Source of the DNA: Sva-07 sp963752815
Lineage (GTDB): Bacteria; Actinomycetota; Acidimicrobiia; Acidimicrobiales; Ilumatobacteraceae
NCBI GenBank assembly: GCA_963752815.1
Contig: CAVVZI010000007.1
Location: 62,001-126,000, forward strand
Length of the DNA stretch: 64,000 nt
Reading direction: 5' to 3'
Shown here piece by piece: positions 44,449 through 52,295 of this stretch; within the stretch, counting starts at the first letter, position 1; every line of letters begins with the position of its first letter. The notes under the pieces were generated by a model. The model was given only the letters and a program-made list of their open reading frames with translations. It made no database searches and was not told the DNA's origin. The translations under genes and the position numbers were made by a program.

Positions 44449-46240
44449 TCAGCTGACGACCACTTCGGGCTCGCCCGCAAGGAGCGAAGAAACCACGTAG
44501 GTTCCTTCCGAAGTCGTGTCGAAGGCATTCGGGAGCACCTTGAACGCCGTCGTCCACTGGTACCAGGACGAGTTGGCGCATTCGGTGATCGGGTTGAGGC
44601 ACTCGGGCCACTGCTCGGCGCCGATGACGATCGCGTCGCCACCGGTCTTCTCCCAGGCGTAGATGTTCTGGAACGCCTGATAGTTGCCGGCATCCTGAGC
44701 GATCGGGCCGGTCAGGGTGTCGGTGCGCCATGCGGCGATGTTCGGGAACTGGAACAGCGGGAGCATGACCGAATCCTCGGCGAGGAAGCCGGCGATCTGA
44801 TGCACGAGGTCGGCGCGGGCGCCTTCGTCGAGCGTCTGATCGGCCTCGTTCATGATCGCCGACGCCTCTTCGTTGCACCAACCGGTCGAGTTCTGACCCT
44901 GGTTGCCGTTCTCCTCGCTCGGGACCGAATCACACGCCATGATCGACGTGACCTCGGGGTCCGGGCTCGCCGTGTTGATGTACATGGCGAGGTCGTAGTC
45001 GAGTGCGGGGAGCCGCTGCTGGAAGAAGCAGGCTGCGTCGCAGTTGTCGGCGATGACGTTGAAGCCGGCTGCTGCCATCTCGGGGATCAAGAGCGCCTGG
45101 GTCGACTCGCGGCGGGTGTTGCCGCTGTTGACCACCCAACGGATCTCGGGCACGTGCCGTCCTTGGCCCACATGCCGCTGCCGTCCTTCTCCCAACCGGC
45201 ATCGGTCAGGATCGTGGCGGCGCCTTCGGGGTCGTAGTTGGCGTCGGTGCCGTCCTCGTTGCCGAACGCGGTGTTGTCGCACCACGGACCGATCGTCGGA
45301 ACCCACAGACCGCAGTTGAGCAGCGGGGCGCCGGGGAAGATCGGGTCGTACACGTTGGCGAGGATGAGGTCACGGTCGATCGACTTCGAGAACGCAGCGC
45401 GGAAGTCGTCGTCCGCGAACGGACCCTCCTGCTGCTGGAAGTACAGGCCCTCGTAGTTCGTCCCGTAGCCCGGCTCGAACTGGATGTTCGGGTCGCTCAA
45501 CGCATCGGTGATGCCGGCGTACGCCTGCGGGAAGATGAAGTCCGACTCGCCGGACAGCAGTGACGCCACGCCACCGTCGTCGGTGCGCGGAACCATGACC
45601 ACCGACGACGCGATCGGCGTCTTGGTGGTATCCCAGAACGCCTCGTTCGGAGACAGGACCACCTGGTCGAGGCTCCACGAGTCGATCTTCCACTCCGTGG
45701 CGGAGAACGGGATGTTGTCGGCCATCTCGGCCGACACGTCGTTGCAGTCGTCAAAGGCGTCAGCCTTGATCAGGCCGCGGAACATGTTCTTGTACGGGGC
45801 GTAGACCTCGGAGAAGCCGACGACGACCTGCTTGTCGGTGTCGCCCGGTTCGACCGACACCATCTTGTCGTAACCGACCGTCGAGAGCGATCCCGGCGTG
45901 TTCATCGTGGCGTTGTAGAGGCACTGGAAGTCGGCGGCGGTTACCGGCGTGCCATCGTCCCAGACCGCGTCCGGGTTGATGTCGTAGGTCACGGTCATGG
46001 CGACGTCACCGGCGGGCTCCCCACCCTCGTGCCGGCGGTGGTGTCGCCGGTCGTGTCGCCAGTCGTGTCGGCTGTGGTATCGGCCGTCGTGTCAGCAGGT
46101 GCGCCGGCCGTGGAATCGGCCGTCGTGCCTGCGGTGGTGTCGCTCGAGCCGCTGTCGTCGTCGCTGCCGCATGCGGCAATCACCAACGTCGACGCAGCAG
46201 CGAGAGCGAGGAGCTTGTGGCTCCGTCGTATCGTGTTCAC
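44449..46240 (-). CDS. Peptide-type substrate-binding lipoprotein, frameshifted and apparently missing its N-lobe
   Basis: GTG 46240 behind AGGAGGACACATAC starts a lipoprotein signal ending LVIAACGSDDD, followed by a Thr/Asp-rich spacer of DTT repeats. The body is SBP_bac_5-like (TYDINPDAVWDDGTPVTAADF, FSKSIDRDLILANVYDPIFP and the C-terminal lobe). Two frame breaks are evident, one near 46010-46030 just after the spacer and one near 45152, where MWAKDGT passes to VPEIRWVVNSG. Joined, it gives about 590 aa, but the spacer runs directly into the WDDGTP block. The 70-90 residues that normally precede that block in this family are absent. It could be a real deletion or an assembly collapse in the repetitive spacer. 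It is the first gene of the opp operon. Confidence 0.75.
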
Positions 46241-46380
46241 GTATGTGTCCTCCTGGATGGGATACAGAAATGGGAGGGATGCCGCAGGAACCGCCCGGCT
46301 GGCCGGCGTTCGACCACAGTCGACACCCGTCATCCCCCTCCCTGGTGAATAACGGGCATGTGAACACTAGCAGTGCTGTT

Positions 46381-46392
46381 TACCGGCCGGTA
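46381..46392. promoter_or_regulatory. Palindrome TACCGGCCGGTA upstream of opp operon
   Basis: A perfect 12-bp palindrome about 140 bp before the binding-protein start. TetR-type repressors use similar CGG/CCG dyads. The binder is unknown. Confidence 0.4.
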
Positions 46393-46446
46393 GGCACCCC
46401 AGATTTCAGCTGTGTGAAAAGTCAAACGGATTTTCGCAACACTCGC

Positions 46447-46462
46447 TGGAACGTTCGTTCCA
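46447..46462. promoter_or_regulatory. Palindrome TGGAACG-TT-CGTTCCA
   Basis: Perfect 7-bp arms around TT, about 55 bp downstream of the previous palindrome's end and 45 bp from the tpiA stop. TetR-family operators of GAACG/CGTTC type have this form. The rest of the 266-bp gap holds no gene I can support. Confidence 0.45.
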
Positions 46463-46507
46463 TGCCGCGACGTGACGAAGCGGAGCCGGCGGCAGTCCGT
46501 TCGAGAG

Positions 46508-47278
46508 TCAGGCGCCGAACTGGATGATGCGGGCGAACTCGTCCGGGTCGAGACTCGCCCCGCCGACGAGCGCTCCGTCGATGTCCGGTTGCGCCATCAA
46601 CTCGGCCGCGTTGCCGGCCTTGACCGATCCGCCGTACTGGATCCGGACAGCCCCCGCGACGTCGGCGTCGGCCAACTCGGTCAAGCGACGTCGGATCGCG
46701 CCACAGACCGCCTGGGCATCGTCGGACGTGGCCGTCCGGCCCGTGCCGATCGCCCAGATCGGCTCGTACGCGATCACGAGGGCGGCGATCTGCTCGCCGG
46801 TTCGTCCGGCGAGGCCGGCCTCGACCTGGCCGAGCACCTTGGCCTCGGTGTCGCCGGCCTCACGCTCGTCGAGCGTCTCACCGACGCACATGATCGGGAC
46901 CATCCCGCTCGCCTGGATCGCCGCGACCTTCTTGTTCACCATCTCGTCGGTCTCGCCGAACAGCTCGCGCCGTTCGCTGTGGCCGGCCACGACGTAGCGC
47001 ACGTTGAGCTTGGCCAGAAAGCCCGGGCTGATCTCGCCGGTGAACGCGCCCTTGTCCTCCCAGTGACAGTGCTGGGCGCCGAGGGCGAACGGCATGTCGT
47101 CGCCCTCGATCACCGTCTGCACACTGCGCAGATCGGTGAACGGCGGGTGGATGCTCACGTCGACGTGCTCGAACGCGTCCTTCGGCACGAGGTAGTGCAG
47201 CTTCTGCACGGTCTGGATCGCCTCGTAGTGATTGTGGTGCATCTTCCAGTTGCCCGAGATGAGCGGTCGTCGGGTCAT
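46508..47278 (-). CDS. tpiA: Triosephosphate isomerase
   Basis: 256 aa. Active-site residues are all present: Lys in SGNWKMHHN, His in VVAGHSERRELFGE and Glu in VIAYEPIWAIGTGRTAT, plus the phosphate-binding YGGSVKAGNA and GALVGGASL. Interconverts dihydroxyacetone phosphate and glyceraldehyde 3-phosphate. ATG 47278 overlaps the pgk stop (ATGA), so gap-pgk-tpiA is one operon. The longer open frame upstream lies inside pgk and is not coding. The usual next gene, secG, is displaced about 6 kb downstream. Confidence 0.97.
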   Translation of the reverse strand: MTRRPLISGNWKMHHNHYEAIQTVQKLHYLVPKDAFEHVDVSIHPPFTDLRSVQTVIEGDDMPFALGAQHCHWEDKGAFTGEISPGFLAKLNVRYVVAGHSERRELFGETDEMVNKKVAAIQASGMVPIMCVGETLDEREAGDTEAKVLGQVEAGLAGRTGEQIAALVIAYEPIWAIGTGRTATSDDAQAVCGAIRRRLTELADADVAGAVRIQYGGSVKAGNAAELMAQPDIDGALVGGASLDPDEFARIIQFGA

Positions 47279-48399
47279 GACTGGCTCGCCCTCAACGCCT
47301 GGAGGCCGGGGAGGTCGCCGTTCTCGAGCAGTTCGAGGCTCGCTCCCCCGCCCGTCGACACGTGGTCGACCTCGTCGTCGAGCTTGAACTGGGCGAGCGC
47401 CGCGGCAGAGTCGCCGCCGCCGACGACCGTGAACGCCTTCGTGTCGGCCATCGCCTGGGCGACCGTGCGGGTGCCGGCCGCGAAACGGTCGTCTTCGAAC
47501 ATCCCCATCGGACCGTTCCAGAACACCATGCGGGCGTCCATGATCACATCGGTGAACGCGGCCGCCGAGCCGGGACCGATGTCGAACCCCTTGGAACCTG
47601 CGTTCAACTGATTGCCGAAGGTGGCGAAGTTGCCGGCCGCGTCGACACCGGTGATGTCGTCGGGCAGGTGGATCACCTTGCCCTTCGCTCGCGCCTCGTC
47701 GAGCAAACGCTTGCACGTGTCGACCATGTCGGGCTCGAACAGCGAGTCGCCGATCGGCAGGCCCTGCGCGGCGAAGAACGTGAAGCACATCGCGCCACCG
47801 ATCACGAGCGAGTCGACGAGGTCGAGCAGCGCTTCGACCACGCCGAGCTTGTCGGAGATCTTCGCCCCACCGAGCACGGCGACGAACGGACGACGCGGCT
47901 TGTTGCGCAGGCCGAGCAGGACGTCGACCTCCTTCTGCAGCAGCCGCCCCATCGCCGAGGGAACGAACTGCGGCGGGCCGACGATCGAGGCGTGCGCGCG
48001 GTGCGAGGCACCGAACGCGTCGTTGACGTAGCCGTCGATCCCCTCGACGAGCGTCGCCACGAAGGCCGGGTCGTTGGCGGTCTCGCCCGGGTCGAACCGC
48101 AGGTTCTCGAGCAGCTCGACGCCGGGCGCCAACTCGGCGAGGCGCTCGCGCACCGGTGCCATCGAGTACTTCGGGTTCGGTTCGCCCTTCGGCCGGCCGA
48201 GGTGGCTCGCCGTGACGACGATCGCGCCGCGGTCGGTCAGCCACTCGATCGTTGGCAGGGCGGCACGGATGCGGAAGTCGTCGGTGATCGTGCCGTCGTC
48301 GTCGAGCGGAACGTTGAAATCGGTGCGGACCAGGATCCGCTTCCCGTTCAAGTCGCCGAGTCGGGCTTCGAGATCCTCCAGCGTCGGGATCGAACTCAT
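47275..48399 (-). CDS. pgk: Phosphoglycerate kinase
   Basis: 374 aa, slightly shorter than the usual 390-400. N-domain substrate residues are in RTDFNVPLDDDG and SHLGRPKGEPN, the hinge region is FVAVLGGAKISDKLGVVEAL, and the nucleotide-binding C-domain has VFWNGPMGMFE, VVGGGDSAAAL and STGGGASLELLENGDLPG. Transfers phosphate from 1,3-bisphosphoglycerate to ADP. It starts 11 bp after the gap stop codon and overlaps tpiA. Confidence 0.97.
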   Translation of the reverse strand: MSSIPTLEDLEARLGDLNGKRILVRTDFNVPLDDDGTITDDFRIRAALPTIEWLTDRGAIVVTASHLGRPKGEPNPKYSMAPVRERLAELAPGVELLENLRFDPGETANDPAFVATLVEGIDGYVNDAFGASHRAHASIVGPPQFVPSAMGRLLQKEVDVLLGLRNKPRRPFVAVLGGAKISDKLGVVEALLDLVDSLVIGGAMCFTFFAAQGLPIGDSLFEPDMVDTCKRLLDEARAKGKVIHLPDDITGVDAAGNFATFGNQLNAGSKGFDIGPGSAAAFTDVIMDARMVFWNGPMGMFEDDRFAAGTRTVAQAMADTKAFTVVGGGDSAAALAQFKLDDEVDHVSTGGGASLELLENGDLPGLQALRASQS

Positions 48400-48409
48400 G
48401 CGCGGCGTT

Positions 48410-49420
48410 TCAGCGCTTGACGCGCGAGCCGGTGTACAGCGCCACGTCGACGAGGCGGTTCGAGTAACCCCACTCGTTGTCGTACCAACCGTTCACCTTC
48501 ACCAGCTTGCCGAGGCTCTGGGTCAGGTCGGAGTCGAAGATGCACGAGTGCGGGTCATTGACGATGTCGCTCGACACGATCGGCTCGTCGGTGTAGCGCA
48601 GGATGCCCTTGAGCTCCTTCTTCGCCGCTGCGGCGAACGCTTCGTTGATCGCGTCGACCGACGCCGCCTTCTTGAGGTTGGCGGTGAAGTCGGTGATCGA
48701 TCCGGTCGGCACCGGCACTCGGAACGATCCGCCGTCGAGCTTGCCCTTCATCGACTCCAGCACGAGCGACGTCGCGCGGGCCGCGCCGGTCGAGGTCGGG
48801 ATGATGTTGATCGCGGCCGCCCGGGCCCGGCGCAGGTCGGAGTGCGGCCCGTCGACGAGCGACTGGTCACCCGTGTAGGCGTGGATCGTGGTCATCAGGC
48901 CGTTGACCACGCCGAACGCATCGTCGAGGACCTTGACCAGCGGGACGAAACAGTTGGTCGTGCAGCTGGCGGCCGAGATGACCTTGTGTTGCGCGGGCTT
49001 GAAATCCTTGTGGTTGACGCCGTAGACGAACGTGGCGTCGGCACCGTTCGAGGGCGCCGACACGATGACCAGCGGTGCGCCGGCCTCCAGGTGCGTCGCG
49101 GCCTTGTCGCGCGCCGTGAAGATGCCGGTCGATTCGATGACGAGGTCGACCCCGAGGTCACCCCACGGCAGGTCGGCAGGATTGCGTTCGCTGAGCACCT
49201 TGAGCGTCTCGTCGCCGACCTTGATGCCGCCCTTGGTGGCGGTGATCTTCTCCGGCAGCACGCCGAGGACCGAGTCGTACTTGAGCAGGTGGGCCATGGT
49301 GTCGAGCGACCCGAGGTCGTTGACGGCGACGATGTCGATGTCGGCGCCGAGCTGCCGGGCCGCGCGGAAGAAGTTGCGACCGATCCGTCCGAATCCGTTG
49401 ATGCCGACTCTGACCGTCAT
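48410..49420 (-). CDS. gap: Type I glyceraldehyde-3-phosphate dehydrogenase
   Basis: 336 aa. NAD-binding VRVGINGFGRIGRNFFRAA, the catalytic Cys in ISAASCTTNCFVPLVK (about residue 150) with the His in TTIHAYTGDQ, and the C-terminal WYDNEWGYSNRLVD. The acidic residue after strand 2 (VAVNDLGSLD) fits NAD preference. ATG 49420 is preceded by AAGGAACAACAC. The codons to 49456 are upstream noise. First gene of gap-pgk-tpiA. In many actinobacteria whiA and yvcK lie between rapZ and gap, but here there is only a 166-bp gap containing a palindromic repeat. Confidence 0.97.
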   Translation of the reverse strand: MTVRVGINGFGRIGRNFFRAARQLGADIDIVAVNDLGSLDTMAHLLKYDSVLGVLPEKITATKGGIKVGDETLKVLSERNPADLPWGDLGVDLVIESTGIFTARDKAATHLEAGAPLVIVSAPSNGADATFVYGVNHKDFKPAQHKVISAASCTTNCFVPLVKVLDDAFGVVNGLMTTIHAYTGDQSLVDGPHSDLRRARAAAINIIPTSTGAARATSLVLESMKGKLDGGSFRVPVPTGSITDFTANLKKAASVDAINEAFAAAAKKELKGILRYTDEPIVSSDIVNDPHSCIFDSDLTQSLGKLVKVNGWYDNEWGYSNRLVDVALYTGSRVKR

Positions 49421-49540
49421 GTGTTGTTCCTTTGTGAAGCAATCGGGGGTGGGCACGGGGGCCTCGAGGAGTTGTGGAGCGCGACCGACTGTAGTTGGCG
49501 CGTGCCCGATCGTCAGAAGTGCCCACCGGTCGGATCGCGG

Positions 49541-49576
49541 CTCGGTTCGTTCCGGCCCCGACCCCGAACGAACCGA
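49541..49576. repeat. Family A palindromic repeat, copy 1
   Basis: CTCGGTTCGTTC and GAACGAACCGAG form perfect 12-bp arms around a 12-nt GC-rich loop between rapZ and gap. The loop is in reverse orientation to copies 2-5. It may double as the rapZ terminator. Confidence 0.8.
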
Positions 49577-49585
49577 GCGTGCTCG

Positions 49586-50431
49586 TCAACGGGCGACGTC
49601 GCGGTGGCTCGTGCGCACCGCGATCCCGCGGCCGCGCAACCGCTCGGCCAGTTCCTCGGCGACGGCGACCGAGCGGTGACGACCACCGGTGCAGCCGATC
49701 GCCACGGTCAGATAGCTCCGGCCCTCTGCCTCGTACTGCGGCAGGAGCGACGCCAGCAGGTCGTCGAAGCGCTCGACGAACCCCGAGCCGGCCGCCGTCT
49801 CGAGCACGTAGTCGCGAACCTTCTGGTCGTGGCCGGTCAGCGGACGCAGGTCGTCCTCCCAGTGCGGGTTCGGCAGGAAGCGCACGTCCATCACGATGTC
49901 GGCGTCGAGCGGCAGACCGTGCTTGAAGCCGAAGCTCTCGACGGCGACCTGGAGTCGCGAGTCGCGTGGCGAATCGAAGGCCCGGATCACCCGGTCCTTG
50001 AGTTGGTGCACGTTGAGGTCGGTCGTGTCGATGACGAGATCGGCCGCACCGCGCAGCGGATCGAGCGTGGCTCGCTCGAGTTCGATCGACTCGACGAGGC
50101 CCTCGGCATGTTCCGCCAGCGGATGCAGACGGCGAGTGGCGTCGTAGCGGCGAACGAGTTCGGCGGTCGACGCATCGAGGAAGAGCACACGGACGTCGTG
50201 CCCCGCGGCGCGCAGCTCGCCGACCTTGCTGAGCACTTCGACGTGCTGCCGACCGGCCACCAGGGCCAGCCGCTCGATGTCGCTGTTGGGCTTCGCCGCC
50301 AGCTCCACGATCGTGCCGATCAACGCCGTGGGCAGGTTGTCGACGACGAACCATCCGAGGTCCTCCATCACGTCTGCCACACCCGACCGGCCGGCGCCCG
50401 AGAGGCCGGTGATCAGGACGATGTCAGCCAC
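49586..50431 (-). CDS. rapZ: RapZ-type RNase adapter / nucleotide-binding protein
   Basis: 281 aa. The P-loop is LITGLSGAGRSGVADVM (Arg in place of the usual Lys, as in many actinobacterial members), Walker B-like FFVVDNLP is seen as WFVVDNLPTALIG, and the C-domain has DVRFLPNPHWEDDLRPLTG and TVAIGCTGGRHRSVAVAEEL, the RapZ signature loop. In E. coli it links GlmZ sRNA decay to amino-sugar supply. In actinobacteria the role is less clear. Family A repeats sit on both sides. yvcK and whiA, its usual partners, are not adjacent. Confidence 0.94.
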   Translation of the reverse strand: MADIVLITGLSGAGRSGVADVMEDLGWFVVDNLPTALIGTIVELAAKPNSDIERLALVAGRQHVEVLSKVGELRAAGHDVRVLFLDASTAELVRRYDATRRLHPLAEHAEGLVESIELERATLDPLRGAADLVIDTTDLNVHQLKDRVIRAFDSPRDSRLQVAVESFGFKHGLPLDADIVMDVRFLPNPHWEDDLRPLTGHDQKVRDYVLETAAGSGFVERFDDLLASLLPQYEAEGRSYLTVAIGCTGGRHRSVAVAEELAERLRGRGIAVRTSHRDVAR

Positions 50432-50480
50432 GAGGTCACCCTATGCGACACGACGATCCCCGGCCTGGGAACGGGAACTC

Positions 50481-50543
50481 GGTTCGTTCGGGGTCGGGGC
50501 CGGAACGAACCGGGTTCGTTCGGGGTCGGGGCCGGAACGAACC
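50481..50543. repeat. Family A palindromic repeat, copies 2 and 3 in tandem
   Basis: Two 31-bp units (50481-50511 and 50513-50543), each with GGTTCGTTC and GAACGAACC arms around the same 13-nt loop, are separated by 1 bp. They lie between rapZ and the methyltransferase stop at 50549. Confidence 0.85.
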
Positions 50544-50548
50544 GAACG

Positions 50549-51271
50549 TCAGATTCGGCGCAGGCGCAGGTACAGCAGGCGCGGGATCGCCGCCGCCGCG
50601 GCGTACTCGGCGGCGCGTTCGAGGAAGCCGTCCGGCGGCGCCGGTTCGACCATCCGCTCGAGTACCAGCCCCGCTTCGCTGAGCGCGTTGACGTACGCCG
50701 ACAGCGGCCGATGGACGAAGCGGATGAAGACGCCGCGCTCCACCTGTTCGACCGAGTCCTGCTCGACGAGGTAGGGCCCGATGCGCCAGTACGACTCGGG
50801 CGGCTCGACGGTGTGGTCGCTGATCCAACCCGAGCCCGGGGTCTGCAGCAACGGGTGATTGAGGAAGAAGCTGAACCGTCCCCCCGGCCGCACCACGCGG
50901 GCGATCTCGTCGATCGCGCCGGTCATGTCGTCGATGTGCTCGAAGACGAGGCACGCGACCGCGGCGTCGAACGACGCATCGGCGAACGGCAGCTCGGCCG
51001 CTCCGGCGCGGACGTACGCCGGTCCACCGCCGCGCTCCCCCGCCACGCTGATCTGATTCCAGGTGGGATCCACACCGACGACGTTCGAGCCGGCCGCCGC
51101 CATCAATCGGCTGATCTGACCGTCGCCGCACCCGACGTCGAGCACCCGGTCGAATCCGGTGAGCTCGGCACGAGCGAGTGGGAGGATCTGCTCCTCGTAC
51201 TCCGGATCGGCACCCTCCGTGAACCCGTCGATCCACCAGCCGGCGTGTTCCTCCCACAGGTCGTCGCTCAC
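50549..51271 (-). CDS. Class I SAM-dependent methyltransferase
   Basis: 240 aa from GTG 51271. Motif I is FDRVLDVGCGDGQISRLMAA (about residue 42), the post-I acidic residue is in NVVGVDPTWNQISVA, motif II is FDAAVACLVFEHIDDMTGAI and motif III is VVRPGGRFSFFLNHPLLQT. The UbiE/Methyltransf_11 layout is complete. The C-terminus (FLERAAEYAAAAAIPRLLYL) is Ala-rich. It is divergent from the LLM oxidoreductase, with only 24 bp between starts, so the promoters must overlap or lie inside the genes. Substrate unknown. Confidence 0.87.
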   Translation of the reverse strand: MSDDLWEEHAGWWIDGFTEGADPEYEEQILPLARAELTGFDRVLDVGCGDGQISRLMAAAGSNVVGVDPTWNQISVAGERGGGPAYVRAGAAELPFADASFDAAVACLVFEHIDDMTGAIDEIARVVRPGGRFSFFLNHPLLQTPGSGWISDHTVEPPESYWRIGPYLVEQDSVEQVERGVFIRFVHRPLSAYVNALSEAGLVLERMVEPAPPDGFLERAAEYAAAAAIPRLLYLRLRRI

Positions 51272-51295
51272 CGGGGCGAGGCTACGGTCGGCGCG

Positions 51296-52207
51296 ATGAA
51301 GTTCTCCGTGTGGCCCAACCCCGCCCGTCCCGTCTCCGAGATCCTCGAACTGGCCCGGCTGGCCGACTCCGAGGGGTGGTACGGGCTCTGGTACGCCGAC
51401 CACTACATGCCGAACACCGGCAGCGAGGCGTTCGCTCCCGGCGACACCCACGAGTGCTGGGCGATCCTGCCCGCGGTCGCGGCCGTGACCGAGCGGATTC
51501 GCCTCGGCTCGCTCGTCGCTCCCACGTCGGTGCACCACCCCGCGATCCTCGCCAACCGGGCCGCGACGATCGACCACATCTCGAACGGCCGGCTCGTGCT
51601 CGGTCTCGGCGCCGGGTGGCAGATCAACGAGCACCACGCCTACGGCATCGAGCTCGAGCCACCGGTCACGCGGGTCGACCGGTTCGAGGAAGCGATCCAG
51701 ATCGTGCGCAGCCTGCTCGCCAACGAGCGCACGACCTTCGACGGCACGCACTACACGATCACCGACGCCCCGATGGACCCGAAGCCCGTGCAGTCGCCGC
51801 TGCCGATCCTCGTCGGGACGGCGAGCCCGCGGATGCTGCGCATCACGGCCGCCCACGCCGACGAGTGGAACACGTGGGGCGCGCCCGAGTTGGCCGGCGC
51901 CGGCGTCACGAAGCTCCTCGCGGCGTGCGAACGCGTCGGGCGCGACCCGGCGACGATGCGCAAGTGCGCACAGGCGCTCGTGATCGTCACCGACGATTCC
52001 GACGTCGTCGAGCGGGCACGGGCCGGCGGGATGGCGGCGCGCACGCTGGCCGGATCGATCGATTCGATCGTCGACCAGGTCGCCGGCTACGTCGACCGGG
52101 GGTTCGACGAGTTCATCGTTCCCGACTGGGCGTTCCCCGACGATCTCGACACCCGCCACGGTCTGCTCGTCGAACTCTTCACCGCCCTCACCGCCGCCCA
52201 CAGCTGA
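51296..52207 (+). CDS. LLM class (probably F420-dependent) oxidoreductase
   Basis: 303 aa. FSVWPNPARPVSEILELARL, then YGLWYADHYMPN, the RIRLGSLVAPTSVHHPAILA segment and the cofactor loop GRLVLGLGAGWQINEHHAYG are all typical of the actinobacterial F420-dependent luciferase-like family (TIGR03560/MSMEG-type). The AGWQ.NEH motif favours F420 over FMN. ATG 51296 was chosen because homology begins there. The huge open frame running upstream from 48074 is antisense to gap, rapZ and other genes. Physiological substrate unknown. Confidence 0.87.
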   Translation: MKFSVWPNPARPVSEILELARLADSEGWYGLWYADHYMPNTGSEAFAPGDTHECWAILPAVAAVTERIRLGSLVAPTSVHHPAILANRAATIDHISNGRLVLGLGAGWQINEHHAYGIELEPPVTRVDRFEEAIQIVRSLLANERTTFDGTHYTITDAPMDPKPVQSPLPILVGTASPRMLRITAAHADEWNTWGAPELAGAGVTKLLAACERVGRDPATMRKCAQALVIVTDDSDVVERARAGGMAARTLAGSIDSIVDQVAGYVDRGFDEFIVPDWAFPDDLDTRHGLLVELFTALTAAHS

Positions 52208-52218
52208 CCGTCAATCCT

Positions 52219-52270
52219 CGTTTGCGTCAAGATTTCCGTGGCCCGGGCCACGGAAATCCCGACGCAAACG
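52219..52270. repeat. 52-bp near-perfect palindrome (family C)
   Basis: The centre is a 28-bp perfect palindrome with arms GATTTCCGTGGCCC. After a 2-nt mismatch (AA/CC) it continues with 10-bp arms CGTTTGCGTC/GACGCAAACG. It lies between convergent LLM and uvrC genes and would act as a strong bidirectional terminator. It may also be a dispersed element. Confidence 0.85.
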
Positions 52271-52295
52271 GGGATATGGCGGTGTCAGGCACCGG

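Noticed and set aside
46029..46140. Minisatellite of ACC/GAC-type triplets
   Set aside because: It is the coding sequence of the Thr/Asp-rich spacer in the lipoprotein and reads in frame from the signal peptide. Such spacers are common and need no further explanation.
48074..52207. A 1377-codon open frame on the + strand
   Set aside because: Most of it is antisense to gap, rapZ and a methyltransferase with clear motifs. Only the last 303 codons (from 51296) match a protein family. Long antisense frames are normal at this GC content.
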